IMG/VR virus record: IMGVR_UViG_3300025525_000005
Location: 1-32,775 of that record
Origin: a virus
DNA length: 32,775 nt
Strand: one strand, 5' to 3'
The notes below the pieces were generated by a model. It was not told where the DNA came from, searched no databases, and saw nothing but the letters and a program-made list of their open reading frames with translations. This document shows, piece by piece, positions 13,160 through 21,319 of the stretch. The translations under genes and the position numbers were made by a program. How positions within the stretch are numbered: position 1 is the first letter of the stretch; each line of letters begins with the position of its first letter.

Positions 13160-14673
13160 GGTTGTTCGGCAAAACATTCGGCGGGGCCAAGACCGAGGCG
13201 GCGCTGGGCGCGGACCGCGTGTCGCTGCACATGATGAGCCTGTGGTCGCCGCTCGACAGCCTGACGCCTCGCACGCTGGCGGCGGCGCTCAACCAGCTCC
13301 GCGCCGGCGAGCTGCGGTCGTACGCGCGGCTATGGGACGAGGTGCGCGTGCGCGACGATCTGCTCAGCGCGGTGGTGCCCAAGCGCGCCAAGGCCGTCTC
13401 GCGGCTCGCGTGGGAGATCGTCGAGACCGAGGACAGCGCCGAGGCCGCGCGGCAGAAGGAGATTTTCGAAGCGTTCCTGAACGGCATCGACTACACGGAC
13501 GCGATGGACGCGGACCAGAGCGGCGGCTTCGAGGCGCTGGTCCGCGCGATGATGCTCGCAGTCGGCCACGGCTGGAGCGTGCAGGAGATCATCTGGCGTC
13601 CGTCGCTCTCCGGCCTTTCCGCCGAGCTGCGGCAGGTGCCGCTGGACTTTTTCGAACGGCGCACGGGGCGGCTGCGTTTCCTGCCGCACGAGGGCGCGTA
13701 CGACGGCATCGATCTGGAGCCGGGCGGCTGGCTCGTCACGGCGTGTCCCGACCGGCTGGCGGTGGCCTCGCTGGCGCTCTACCTGTTCAAGCATCTGCCG
13801 CTGCGCGACTGGCTGATCTATTGCCACCGCTACGTCGTGCCCGGTCTGCACGGCAAAACGCCCGCGCAGAAAAACTCGGAAGACTGGAAGGACCTGCGCG
13901 AGGCGCTGGCGGCGTTCGGGCAGGACTGGGCGATGCTCACCGGCAGCGAGGTGGACATCAAGCCCATCGACGCCAGCAGCAAAGGAGAGCTGCCGTATCC
14001 CAAACTCGTCGACCGCTGCGACCGCCGCATGACCTCCATCTGGCGCGGGGCTGACCTCTCGACGATGAGTTCCGAAAACGGGGCGGGCGCGAGCCTGCAG
14101 CAGGGCGAGACCGACCTGCTGACGATCGACGACGCGGGCATGGTGGAGGGCGTCATCAACCGCCGCCTGCTGCCGTACGTGCTGCGCTACACGCTCGGCG
14201 ACGTGCGCCCGCTGGTGGGGCTGGTGATCCAGTGCCCGAACCCGCAGACCAAGCAGGATCTGGAGATCGACGACAAGCTCATCGGCTGGGGCGTCGAGAT
14301 CAGCAAGCGCGATCTGCGCAAGCGCTACGGGCGCGCCACCCCCGACGAGAAAGACGAGGTGGCGACGCGACCCGCCTCCGCCGATCCGCGCGTCGCGGCG
14401 CAGCCCAACGCCGCCGCGCCCGGGGCGTCGCGTCCCGATCCGGTGCTTGCGGCGTTGGCGGCGGATCTCGCCCCGCTGCGCGAGCGGCTTGCAGCGGCGT
14501 TGCAACTGCCAGACGGCGAGATGGAGGCGGAGCTTGAGCGCCTCGCCGCCGCCGCCCCCGCGCTTTTCCGCGCGGCGGACGACAGCGGGCTCATGGCCGG
14601 GGCGCTGGCGGACCGCGCCGCCCGCGCGCTGGCCGAAGGATTCGCAAACCCCGCGGCACCACAGGAGGCATGA
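13156..14673 (+). CDS. Portal protein, Mu gp29-like (DUF935)
   Basis: 505 aa, forming the ring through which DNA enters the capsid. GTG 13156 overlaps the terminase stop (GTGA); longer upstream frames are shadows of the terminase gene. Diagnostic segments are RDDLLSAVVPKRAKAVSRLAWEI, HGWSVQEIIW, an LYLFKHLPLRDWLIY.HRYVVPG stretch, GSEVDIKPID and MTSIWRGADLST, then GMVEGVINRRLLPYVLRYTLGD. The C-terminal 110 residues are Ala-rich with a low-complexity linker (RPASADPRVAAQPNAAAPG) and helical. Directly followed by the protease gene; no gpF gene lies between them, unlike Mu. Confidence 0.9.
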   Translation: MRLFGKTFGGAKTEAALGADRVSLHMMSLWSPLDSLTPRTLAAALNQLRAGELRSYARLWDEVRVRDDLLSAVVPKRAKAVSRLAWEIVETEDSAEAARQKEIFEAFLNGIDYTDAMDADQSGGFEALVRAMMLAVGHGWSVQEIIWRPSLSGLSAELRQVPLDFFERRTGRLRFLPHEGAYDGIDLEPGGWLVTACPDRLAVASLALYLFKHLPLRDWLIYCHRYVVPGLHGKTPAQKNSEDWKDLREALAAFGQDWAMLTGSEVDIKPIDASSKGELPYPKLVDRCDRRMTSIWRGADLSTMSSENGAGASLQQGETDLLTIDDAGMVEGVINRRLLPYVLRYTLGDVRPLVGLVIQCPNPQTKQDLEIDDKLIGWGVEISKRDLRKRYGRATPDEKDEVATRPASADPRVAAQPNAAAPGASRPDPVLAALAADLAPLRERLAAALQLPDGEMEAELERLAAAAPALFRAADDSGLMAGALADRAARALAEGFANPAAPQEA

Positions 14674-15899
14674 TGAGACAGACCCGCACGCTTTACATCA
14701 CGATCAACGACGCGCGGCCCGCCGGGCTCGCGCAGCTCATGAACGCGCTGGCGCTCCCGGACGGGGCCGCGCAGGCCGCGCCCGAGTGGATCAGCATCCC
14801 GTACGGCGACGTGCCTTACGACCGCGACGGCACGCGCGGCATCCAGCGCATGAATCTGGCGGTCGCGCAGGAGCTGATCCGGCTGTGCGCGGAAGCCGCC
14901 TCGTCCGACCCGCGCGGCGCGGCGGGGCTGCCTTTTTACATCGGCCATCCGGACTACGTGCTCGCGGGCAAAGAGGCGCAGGCCGCGTGGCTGCAGAACC
15001 AGCCCGAGGCGGTCGGCTGGATCAGGGAATTCCGCGCGACCTCCAACAGCCTTGACCTGCGCGTCGAGTGGACCGAGGCGGGCGCCAAGCTCGTCGGCAG
15101 CCGCGCGTACAAATTCTTCTCGCCGTTTTTCCTCAGCGCGAAAACCGGCACGGAAAACGGCAAGACGATTTTCGAGCCCCGCTACATCGTCAGCGCGGGC
15201 CTCACCAACACGCCCAACTGGCCGATGCCCCCGATGGTCAATGCGGCGCTCGCGGACGGGGGCGGGAAAGGAAGCGGCATGAACCTGCTGCAACGGCTGA
15301 TCGCCCTGCTGGGCGACGAAAGCATCACGGATGACGACGGCGCGGTGACGGCTGTCGTGCGGCTGATCGAAGCCGCCAAAAAAATGAAGGCCAGCGTGGA
15401 GGCGCGCTGGGCCGCTGAAGACGCGGCGCGGCTGGCGCTGCCCAACGCGGCTGATCCCTTCGTGCTGGTGGAAGGCTACCTCGCGCACAGCGACGCGCTG
15501 CTGGCGCAGGCCGACGCCGCCACGCGGCGGTCCGCGGAGCTTGAGGCGCAGCTCAACGCGGCGCGCGAGGCGCACGCCCGCGACATCGTGGGCGCGGCGG
15601 TGGCGCGCGGCGCGGTGCTGCAGGAGCACGCCGAGACGCGCGTGAGCGACATGGTCAACGCGGGCGAGGGCTTCGCGGCCCGCGCGAAGGAGGTCGGCGC
15701 GCTGCCGCCGCTCATGAAGACCGCCAGCGACGCGCCGGACGTGGCCGCGCGCGGACGCGGCGCGGCGGACCGCCGCGCGCAGATCCACGAGGCGGTCAAC
15801 GCCGCCCTGCCGAAGTTCGGCGGGGACTACGACAAAGCGTTCGCCAGCGTGGTGCACGCGATGCCCGGGCTTTTCGACGAGCCGAAGCAGGCACAGTGA
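14670..15899 (+). CDS. Head maturation protease, Mu gpI-like
   Basis: 409 aa; processes the scaffold during prohead assembly. ATGATGAGA start overlaps the portal stop. The N-terminal 200 residues fit the Mu-like I protease: WISIPYGDVPYDRDGTRGIQ, GLPFYIGHPDY, VGWIREFR, LDLRVEWTEAGAKLV, YKFFSPFF and ITNTP-like SAGLTNTPNW. In this family a His and a Ser of these segments serve in catalysis. The C-terminal half is helical and charged, the scaffold part, with its own internal start at 15279. Confidence 0.85.
   Translation: MMRQTRTLYITINDARPAGLAQLMNALALPDGAAQAAPEWISIPYGDVPYDRDGTRGIQRMNLAVAQELIRLCAEAASSDPRGAAGLPFYIGHPDYVLAGKEAQAAWLQNQPEAVGWIREFRATSNSLDLRVEWTEAGAKLVGSRAYKFFSPFFLSAKTGTENGKTIFEPRYIVSAGLTNTPNWPMPPMVNAALADGGGKGSGMNLLQRLIALLGDESITDDDGAVTAVVRLIEAAKKMKASVEARWAAEDAARLALPNAADPFVLVEGYLAHSDALLAQADAATRRSAELEAQLNAAREAHARDIVGAAVARGAVLQEHAETRVSDMVNAGEGFAARAKEVGALPPLMKTASDAPDVAARGRGAADRRAQIHEAVNAALPKFGGDYDKAFASVVHAMPGLFDEPKQAQ
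15279..15899 (+). CDS. Nested scaffold protein, Mu gpZ-like internal start
   Basis: An in-frame ATG (MNLLQRLIALLGDES) at codon 204 of the protease gene is preceded by GGGAAAGGAAG at normal spacing, unusual inside a gene. It would give a 206-aa product made of the coiled-coil scaffold half, as Mu makes Z from an internal start in I. The protease part ends just before (LTNTPNWPMPPMV), which supports a modular boundary. Confidence 0.6.
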   Translation: MNLLQRLIALLGDESITDDDGAVTAVVRLIEAAKKMKASVEARWAAEDAARLALPNAADPFVLVEGYLAHSDALLAQADAATRRSAELEAQLNAAREAHARDIVGAAVARGAVLQEHAETRVSDMVNAGEGFAARAKEVGALPPLMKTASDAPDVAARGRGAADRRAQIHEAVNAALPKFGGDYDKAFASVVHAMPGLFDEPKQAQ

Positions 15900-15940
15900 G
15901 TGCACCTGCGTCGGGAAACAAAAAGAAAGAGAGAGAGAAC

Positions 15941-16369
15941 ATGAAGAAGCTGATCCCCATGATCAACGAGGCCGGTTCGCACGCGACCGGCAAGCTGACG
16001 CGCAAAGGCGACGCGGCCCTCGCGTTCCGCGCGTTCGTGAAGCCCGGCTCCGACGACAACCACGTCGCGGTGACCACGGCTCCGACGGAGTGCCCGCTCG
16101 GCCAGACCACGCACGCGACCGACGCGGCGGAAGACGAGGTGGGCGTGGAGCTGCCCGGCGCGAGCGAAGGCACCAAAGTGGCCGTCGCGGCGGGCGCGGT
16201 CGCGGTCAACGACCGCATCTGCGCGACGGCGCTCGGACGCGCCGAAAAACTGCCGGCCGAAGCGGGCACCTATTACGTGACCGGACGCGCGGTCACGGCG
16301 GCGGGGGCCGCTGGCATCCCGTTCGAGTACGAGGGCTGCACGCCCTACCCCGTCGTCGTGGCGGGCTAA
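15941..16369 (+). CDS. Capsid cement/decoration protein (DUF2190-like)
   Basis: 142 aa; ATG 15941 follows AAAGAGAGAGAGAAC. After a short N-terminus (NEAGSHATGKLTRKGDAAL) the sequence is beta-rich with alternating small residues, ending in GTYYVTGRAVTAAGAAG and an EYEGCTPYPVVV strand. Placement directly between protease/scaffold and major capsid protein is that of a decoration protein. Family assignment is by pattern and position. Confidence 0.6.
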   Translation: MKKLIPMINEAGSHATGKLTRKGDAALAFRAFVKPGSDDNHVAVTTAPTECPLGQTTHATDAAEDEVGVELPGASEGTKVAVAAGAVAVNDRICATALGRAEKLPAEAGTYYVTGRAVTAAGAAGIPFEYEGCTPYPVVVAG

Positions 16370-16408
16370 GCGCAATCAATCACGGATCACACAAAAAGGA
16401 AAAACGAC

Positions 16409-17392
16409 ATGAGCAAAATGATGATGCAGGGCGTCGCGGCGGTGATCGACACGCAGGTGTCGAACCCCTCGCACGGCCTTGTGGCGATGGCCGACGCGGC
16501 CTCGTTCGCGAACACGCACTTCAGCGAGAAGCTGACGACCTACGCGCAGGGCTGGCGCGACCCGACCAACATGCGCGAGGTGCTGGACTTCCTGTTCCCG
16601 CCCGTGCAGGTGGGGCGGCGCTTCGAGTTCCGCAAGCACGACGAGAGCGCGGACTTCCTCACGGACACGGACGACGAGCGCAGCATCGGCGCGGACTTCA
16701 AGCGCGTGCAGTACTCGGGGTCGATCCAGCAGGCCAAGACCGCGAACAAGGGCCTCACCATGTTCGTGGACATGGACGAGGTGAGCGACATGCCGGACTG
16801 GCAGCAGCTCTACACCGGGCGCCTGCTGCGCCGGTGCGTGCGCAACGACCTGCTGGCAGGCGTGACGATGCTCATCGCGGGCGCGGGCAACACGGCCAAG
16901 ACGTGGGACAACGCGGCGGACCCGGACGGCGACCTGCTCGCGCTGGTGGACGGCAGCGGCGACCTGATCGGGTTCAACCCCAACCGGCTGGCCTTTTTCG
17001 GCGCGGCGTGGAGCAAGCGCCTCACGGCGATGCGGGCGCAGGACAAAGCCGGTGCGGTGGCCTCGCTGGCGCTCACCACGCCCGACCTCGTGGCGCAGTA
17101 CTGCGGGGCGCAGCGCGGCATCAACGTCACCGCGCGGGTCAAGCTCTCCAACGCGGCCAACAAGAGCCGCCTCGGCGGGGGCAACTACGTCGTGGCGTTC
17201 TACGGCGAGGACGGGGCCGGGCCGGAAGACCCGAGCCACACCAAGCGGTTCTGGTCGCCCTGCGCGGACGGCACGGAACACCGCGTCTACGTGATGCAAA
17301 AGAGCGAGAAGCTCTGGGCCATCACCTTGGAGCGGTACAACAAGATGGCCGTGACGAGCACGGTGGGTTTGTCGAAGTACACGATCAGCTAA
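16409..17392 (+). CDS. Major capsid protein
   Basis: 327 aa; ATG with AAAAAGGAAAAACGAC upstream. YAQGWRDPTNMREVLDFLFPPVQVG and FEFRKHDESADFLTD are typical of the N-terminal arm and E-loop of phage capsid proteins of this group. FNPNRLAFFGAAWSKRL and ERYNKMAVTSTVGLSKY lie in the later domain. Length and place (after scaffold and cement) fit an HK97-fold capsid protein. Surrounded by short gaps, as often for highly expressed capsid genes. Confidence 0.85.
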   Translation: MSKMMMQGVAAVIDTQVSNPSHGLVAMADAASFANTHFSEKLTTYAQGWRDPTNMREVLDFLFPPVQVGRRFEFRKHDESADFLTDTDDERSIGADFKRVQYSGSIQQAKTANKGLTMFVDMDEVSDMPDWQQLYTGRLLRRCVRNDLLAGVTMLIAGAGNTAKTWDNAADPDGDLLALVDGSGDLIGFNPNRLAFFGAAWSKRLTAMRAQDKAGAVASLALTTPDLVAQYCGAQRGINVTARVKLSNAANKSRLGGGNYVVAFYGEDGAGPEDPSHTKRFWSPCADGTEHRVYVMQKSEKLWAITLERYNKMAVTSTVGLSKYTIS

Positions 17393-17403
17393 GGAGATCC
17401 GGC

Positions 17404-17859
17404 ATGGCCTGGCGGGCGATCAGAGAATCCGACATCGACACGCGGCTTTCGGCGACGGAGCTGGCGGGCATCCGTGCCCGCGCGGCGGAGGGCACAGACC
17501 CCGTGGCCGAGAGCATGGCGCTCGTCACCGAGCGGGTGCGCGGCCACGTGGCCGCGCAACCCGCCAACCGGCTCGGGCCTGAGGGCACGCTGCCGGAGCG
17601 CCTGATCGGCGCGGCGGCGGCGCTGCTGGTGGTGGAACTCTACAGCCGCACGGCGGGCCTGCTGATCGACCTTAACGAGACGCGCAAGGATGCCGCGAAA
17701 TCCGCCGAGACGTTGCTGCGCGACGTGTCGCGCGGCGCGTTCGCGGTGGAGCTGCCCGCAGCGGGCACGGAGTCGGCGGAGGATGCCAAAGCCGCCGCCG
17801 CCGAACTCGTGACCCGCTCGGAGCGGCCCCTGCTGCGCCGCGATCTGGAAGGACTCTGA
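17404..17859 (+). CDS. Head-tail connector, Mu gp36-like (DUF1320 style)
   Basis: 151 aa; ATG with AAGGAGATCCGGC. Begins MAWRAIRESDIDTRLSATELAGIR, then helices with AESMALVTERVRGHVA and LIGAAAALLVVELYSR, the usual plan of gp6/gp36-type connector proteins just after the capsid gene. Exact family not tested. Confidence 0.6.
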   Translation: MAWRAIRESDIDTRLSATELAGIRARAAEGTDPVAESMALVTERVRGHVAAQPANRLGPEGTLPERLIGAAAALLVVELYSRTAGLLIDLNETRKDAAKSAETLLRDVSRGAFAVELPAAGTESAEDAKAAAAELVTRSERPLLRRDLEGL

Positions 17860-17861
17860 AC

Positions 17862-18032
17862 ATGTCGGAAGAAAAAGATACCAAGGCCACCCGCGCCACA
17901 CCCGCCCCGGCAGATCCCGTCGCCGTGGTCGCGGAGGCGCTCAAGGCCGCAGGGTTCGCGCATGCGACCGTGCGGAAATCGGACGGCGTCCACGACGCCG
18001 TGATCGTCGTGACCCTCGCGAAAGGAACGTGA
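17862..18032 (+). CDS. 56-aa protein between connector genes
   Basis: Starts at ATG 17862, three bases after the previous stop, and ends five bases before the next start, so it fills the operon exactly. Low-complexity N-terminus (EEKDTKATRATPAPADPV), then VVAEALKAAGFAHATVRKSDGVHDAVIVVTLAKG, which looks like a helix followed by two strands. No family recognised. Confidence 0.5.
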   Translation: MSEEKDTKATRATPAPADPVAVVAEALKAAGFAHATVRKSDGVHDAVIVVTLAKGT

Positions 18033-18036
18033 CCGC

Positions 18037-18489
18037 ATGGGCAACCTCGACGATCTCCGCGCGGCGGTGACGCGCAGGCTGGAGGCACTCCCCGCGCTGG
18101 CGGGCGTGCCGATCATCCCCGAGGACAGGCAGAACCTCGTCTTCGAGATCGATAAGGCGCTCGGTCAGGGCGGAGGGCTGTGCGTCACCGTCGGGACGGG
18201 CAGCGCGAAAGGCGCCGCGCCGAACGACCCGCTGCCGCAGGCCGATGTGGAGATCGTTGTCGAGGTCGCCGAGATCCCCGCGCTCAACCGCGGGGCTGGC
18301 GGCAGGCAACTGCCCGCGATTTCGCTCGCCGTCGCGGCGGCTGCGGCCCTGCACCACCACGCGTGGGAGCCGGGCCGCGCGCTCGTGTTCGACGAGATCA
18401 TTTACGACCGCGACGACAAGCGCGCGGTCGTGATCTACGCGCTTGTATTCAGGACGCGCGTCGCCTTCACGGCGGCGCTGGGAGTGTAA
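18037..18489 (+). CDS. Minor tail/connector protein, Mu gp37-like
   Basis: 150 aa. LDDLRAAVTRRLEALP..AGVPIIPEDR, DKALGQGGGLCVTVGTGS, then QADVEIVVEVAEIPALNR and a final strand VIYALVFRTRVAF. This helix-strand plan, ending in a strand with 'F.', fits tail terminator or minor tail proteins of the gp37 (DUF1834) type, located just before the tail tube. Assignment by position and outline. Confidence 0.55.
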   Translation: MGNLDDLRAAVTRRLEALPALAGVPIIPEDRQNLVFEIDKALGQGGGLCVTVGTGSAKGAAPNDPLPQADVEIVVEVAEIPALNRGAGGRQLPAISLAVAAAAALHHHAWEPGRALVFDEIIYDRDDKRAVVIYALVFRTRVAFTAALGV

Positions 18490-18493
18490 CATC

Positions 18494-19444
18494 ATGGCAG
18501 GACCAGCAATCACACGCTCGTCGTTGCAGCGGGGCCCCGGAAGCCTCACCTACGACGGCACGCTCAAAATCTTCAGCGCGGAGGACATCAACGCCGCCGT
18601 GACCCTCGACACGTGGCGGCCCAAGGTCTCCACGCACGGCGAGGGCGCGCCGCGCCTGTCCGACGCGCGGGCGGAGATCACCTTCACGCCCGCCGGGCGG
18701 ATCACGGCGGATCTCGTCGCGGGGCTCTATCCGGCGGGCTTCCGCAATCCCGTCATCGGCGCGCGGGTCTTCCCGGCGGCCGACAAGGCGCTGCTCATCC
18801 ACGGCACGGACGGCGTCAAGCATCAGTTCCCCAACGCCGCGCTGACCAAGATGCCCGACCTGACGCTGAGCCCGCGCGGCACGGCGTTCGGCGAGGCCGC
18901 GTTCACCGCGCTGATCAAGGACAACACCGCGCGGTCGGCGGCGGGGGCGTTCTACACCACGCCTCAGGCGGCGACGTGGGCGGAGACCTTCAACGACGCG
19001 CAGATCATCGCCGTGCCCTACGCGGGCGTGTGGGGCAGCACGGCGATCGCGACCGAGGAGGGCTGGAAGATCGCGTTCGAGCTGGCGCTCAACCCCATCG
19101 TGGTCGACGGCATCGGCACGGTGGACTACGAGGTGGGCGGCGTCGGCGTCAAGGCCACGTGCAAGCCCTCGGCCATGTCGGCGGCGGCGCTCACCGCCGC
19201 GCTGCGCCCCGAGGGGCTGGAGCTTGGCTCCTCGATGCGGCAAAGCCAGAACCTCGTGATCACCGGGCTCTCCGGCGGGCTGGTGGTGACGCTCTACGAC
19301 GCGGTGATGACCGCAGGCCCGGCGGTGTGGGGCGCGAACGCGCCGCGCGCCGGGGAAGTGACGTTCGAGGCCTCGCGCGTGCTCACCGGCGAAGGTGCGT
19401 CCACGACGATGGGCGCGGTGTTCGCGGTGTCGATCGCCGCGTAA
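18494..19444 (+). CDS. Major tail tube protein (probable)
   Basis: 316 aa. Starts MAGPAITRSSLQRGPGSLTYDG; then IFSAEDINAAV, FTPAGRITADLVAGLYP, ALTKMPDLTLSPRGTAFGEAAFTALI and WGSTAIATEEGWKIAFEL. Long alternating strands without membrane segments, ending with EVTFEASRVL, resemble tube proteins of siphophages. It lies where Mu-like siphophages carry the tube gene, and no sheath gene accompanies it. Confidence 0.65.
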   Translation: MAGPAITRSSLQRGPGSLTYDGTLKIFSAEDINAAVTLDTWRPKVSTHGEGAPRLSDARAEITFTPAGRITADLVAGLYPAGFRNPVIGARVFPAADKALLIHGTDGVKHQFPNAALTKMPDLTLSPRGTAFGEAAFTALIKDNTARSAAGAFYTTPQAATWAETFNDAQIIAVPYAGVWGSTAIATEEGWKIAFELALNPIVVDGIGTVDYEVGGVGVKATCKPSAMSAAALTAALRPEGLELGSSMRQSQNLVITGLSGGLVVTLYDAVMTAGPAVWGANAPRAGEVTFEASRVLTGEGASTTMGAVFAVSIAA

Positions 19445-19454
19445 AGGACAGCGC

Positions 19455-19871
19455 ATGACGTTCACCCTCACAGATTCGTCCGGCGGCTCCCAGCTCGCGC
19501 TCGTGCACGGGCCGGGCGCCGCGACCGACAGTTACGCGCAGGGGCCGCTCGGCGAGCAGGCCTACGACGCGCAGCAGAAGGTGGACGAGTGGCCGCTGAC
19601 CCGCAGCGACTGGGCGCTCGTGCTGCCGCGCAAGAACCACGCGGCGACGCGCGGCTTCGCGGCGCTCCGCGCGTTCGCCACGGCGGAGGCGGCGGAGGCG
19701 TGGGCCGCGCAGCACACGCTCGCCGTGCAGGGGCTCACGCGGCTGGTCTACGCCAACGGCGCGCTGACGATCAAACTCCACGGCGCGATCGCCGCCTGCC
19801 GCCCGGTGGTGCGCAACGTGGCCGTGGAGATCCATTACGCATTCCGCTACGGGCGGGTGGAGGTGGTGTGA
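19455..19871 (+). CDS. Tail-associated protein of unknown function
   Basis: 138 aa; AAAGGACAGCGC before ATG. Begins MTFTLTDSSGGSQLALVHG and contains RGFAALRAFATAEAAEAWAAQH, then strands up to EIHYAFRYGRVEVV. Follows the tail tube gene but does not look like a tail assembly chaperone, and no slippery frameshift site was seen at its end. Stop and next start overlap as TGATG. Confidence 0.5.
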   Translation: MTFTLTDSSGGSQLALVHGPGAATDSYAQGPLGEQAYDAQQKVDEWPLTRSDWALVLPRKNHAATRGFAALRAFATAEAAEAWAAQHTLAVQGLTRLVYANGALTIKLHGAIAACRPVVRNVAVEIHYAFRYGRVEVV

Positions 19872-21319
19872 TGATGCGGCACGGAAGAGCGTTGCGGATC
19901 ATGGTGTGCGTGTGCGCGGCGGCAGGGCTGCGCGCGCAGGTGCCGGTGCGGTGGATCGCCGAGACCTCGCGACCGGTGCCGCAGAGCGTGGGCGTGTGGC
20001 AGGGCGAGACGCTCGCGTTCGAGCCGACCTTCACGGCCTACGGCGAGCCGCTCGCGTTCGGCGCGGACACGGAAGTCCGGCTCTACTGGCAGACCAACGG
20101 GATGGCGTCGGCGTGGTGGAGCGTGCCCGGCGAGACCTCCGCCGTGCCCGGGCGCGTCCGCGCGGTGTGGGGGCCGACGAACGACGCGGGGGCCGCGGCC
20201 TACAGCTTCTTCCTCGGCGTCGGCGGCGGCGGAGGCCGCATGTACCGCGCGTCCGGCACGATGCGAGTCAACGCCTCCCCCGGCTTCAACCCCGCCTCGC
20301 TGCCGCCGCCCTCCGCGTACCCGACGCTGGCGGCTGAACTCGCCCCGCTCGTCGCCCCGCTGCTCCCCGGCGGGCTGGCCACTACGGGCGACGTGGCGGC
20401 GGTCAGCAACGCGCTTGCAGGCGCGTTGCAAGCCGAGACGCAGTCCCGCGCATCGGCGGACGGAACCAACGCCGCCGCGATTTCAGAGCACGTCTCGCGC
20501 ACCGACAACCCGCACGCCGTCACGCCCGCGCAGATCGGCGCGGCCACGCCGTCCGCCGTCACCGGGATCGTGTCTGCCGCCCTCGCCGCCCTGCCGCCTC
20601 CCGCTGACCCCACGCGGCTGGTGTCGGCGGACTCGAATAGCTGGGTGACGGTGGACGGCGGCACCGCCACGCTCTGGCGGGTGGAAAACGTTCTGGTGAG
20701 TCTGTGCGACATCGAGTTTCTCGGCGCACAGATGGACCCTTTCAGACCCCCGTTTTTCCCCGTACCGCTGGTAGCCCAGTTCCCGTTTTACGCGACAGCA
20801 TTTGAGGTCGAGGTCGATCCTGACGACTGGATGCGCGGCTACTACCTGCCGGACGGGCGTGCGGAAATCACATCCAGTTTCGGGGAGGAATACGACATTG
20901 CGGCGACATGGAGGTCTGCGTCGGTGGAGTTTCCTCAGACGCTTTATCCGGTTGACGGGACAACCGCCGAGGGCCTTGCCGTGATTACGCCCACCGGGCA
21001 GTTTGTGAGCGTTTTCGCCACCAACGCCACCCGCTACGCGCTCGCCGATTTCGCCACGACGCAGCAGGTGGGGGCCGTCGCCGCGCAGATCCCCGACGTG
21101 TCCGGGCTTGCCTCGACGCAGCAGGTGGCCGAGGTCGCGGGTCTCATCCCCGACGTGTCCGGGCTGCTCTCCATGCAGACGGCGGACGAGCGCTATCCGC
21201 TACGCAACAACATGCCGAGCAACAGCGTCACCGGCTGGCTCGTCTACGATCAGGGATCTAACGACTGGCTGCGCGTGGTGGTCTCCAACCGCAGCTTCAC
21301 GGTGTGGGAGGTGCAGTGA
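19871..21319 (+). CDS. Fibre/baseplate-like protein with Sec signal peptide
   Basis: 482 aa. Residues 1-23 (Met, His/Arg-rich, then IMVCVCAAAGLRA) form a signal peptide with likely cleavage after LRA. Residues about 24-140 have a BppU-like plan: WQGETLAFEPTFTAYGEPL, EVRLYWQTNG, a G.VRAVW strand, AAAYSFFLGV, and YRASGTMRV..SPG. Later come HVSRTDNPHAVTPAQIGA, the classical phage tail-fibre motif, two 19-residue repeats (TTQQVGAVAAQIPDVSGL / STQQVAEVAGLIPDVSGL) and ADERYPL. So the body is a fibre or receptor-binding protein but the N-terminus directs export. The part encoded by 20640-21000 is less GC-rich. Confidence 0.7.
   Translation: MMRHGRALRIMVCVCAAAGLRAQVPVRWIAETSRPVPQSVGVWQGETLAFEPTFTAYGEPLAFGADTEVRLYWQTNGMASAWWSVPGETSAVPGRVRAVWGPTNDAGAAAYSFFLGVGGGGGRMYRASGTMRVNASPGFNPASLPPPSAYPTLAAELAPLVAPLLPGGLATTGDVAAVSNALAGALQAETQSRASADGTNAAAISEHVSRTDNPHAVTPAQIGAATPSAVTGIVSAALAALPPPADPTRLVSADSNSWVTVDGGTATLWRVENVLVSLCDIEFLGAQMDPFRPPFFPVPLVAQFPFYATAFEVEVDPDDWMRGYYLPDGRAEITSSFGEEYDIAATWRSASVEFPQTLYPVDGTTAEGLAVITPTGQFVSVFATNATRYALADFATTQQVGAVAAQIPDVSGLASTQQVAEVAGLIPDVSGLLSMQTADERYPLRNNMPSNSVTGWLVYDQGSNDWLRVVVSNRSFTVWEVQ
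21059..21172 (+). repeat. Two 57-bp tandem repeats in the fibre-like gene
   Basis: Encodes (T/S)TQQV..VA..IPDVSGL twice. DNA blocks 'atccccgacgtgtccgggct' and 'acgcagcaggtgg' are exact in both copies. Typical of fibre shafts that vary by unit number. Confidence 0.7.

Noticed and set aside
10793-13177. A 794-codon open frame antisense to the terminase
   Set aside because: The plus strand encodes a terminase with all motifs; the antisense frame is Arg/Val/Asp-rich, has no ribosome site and arises from GC-rich third positions.
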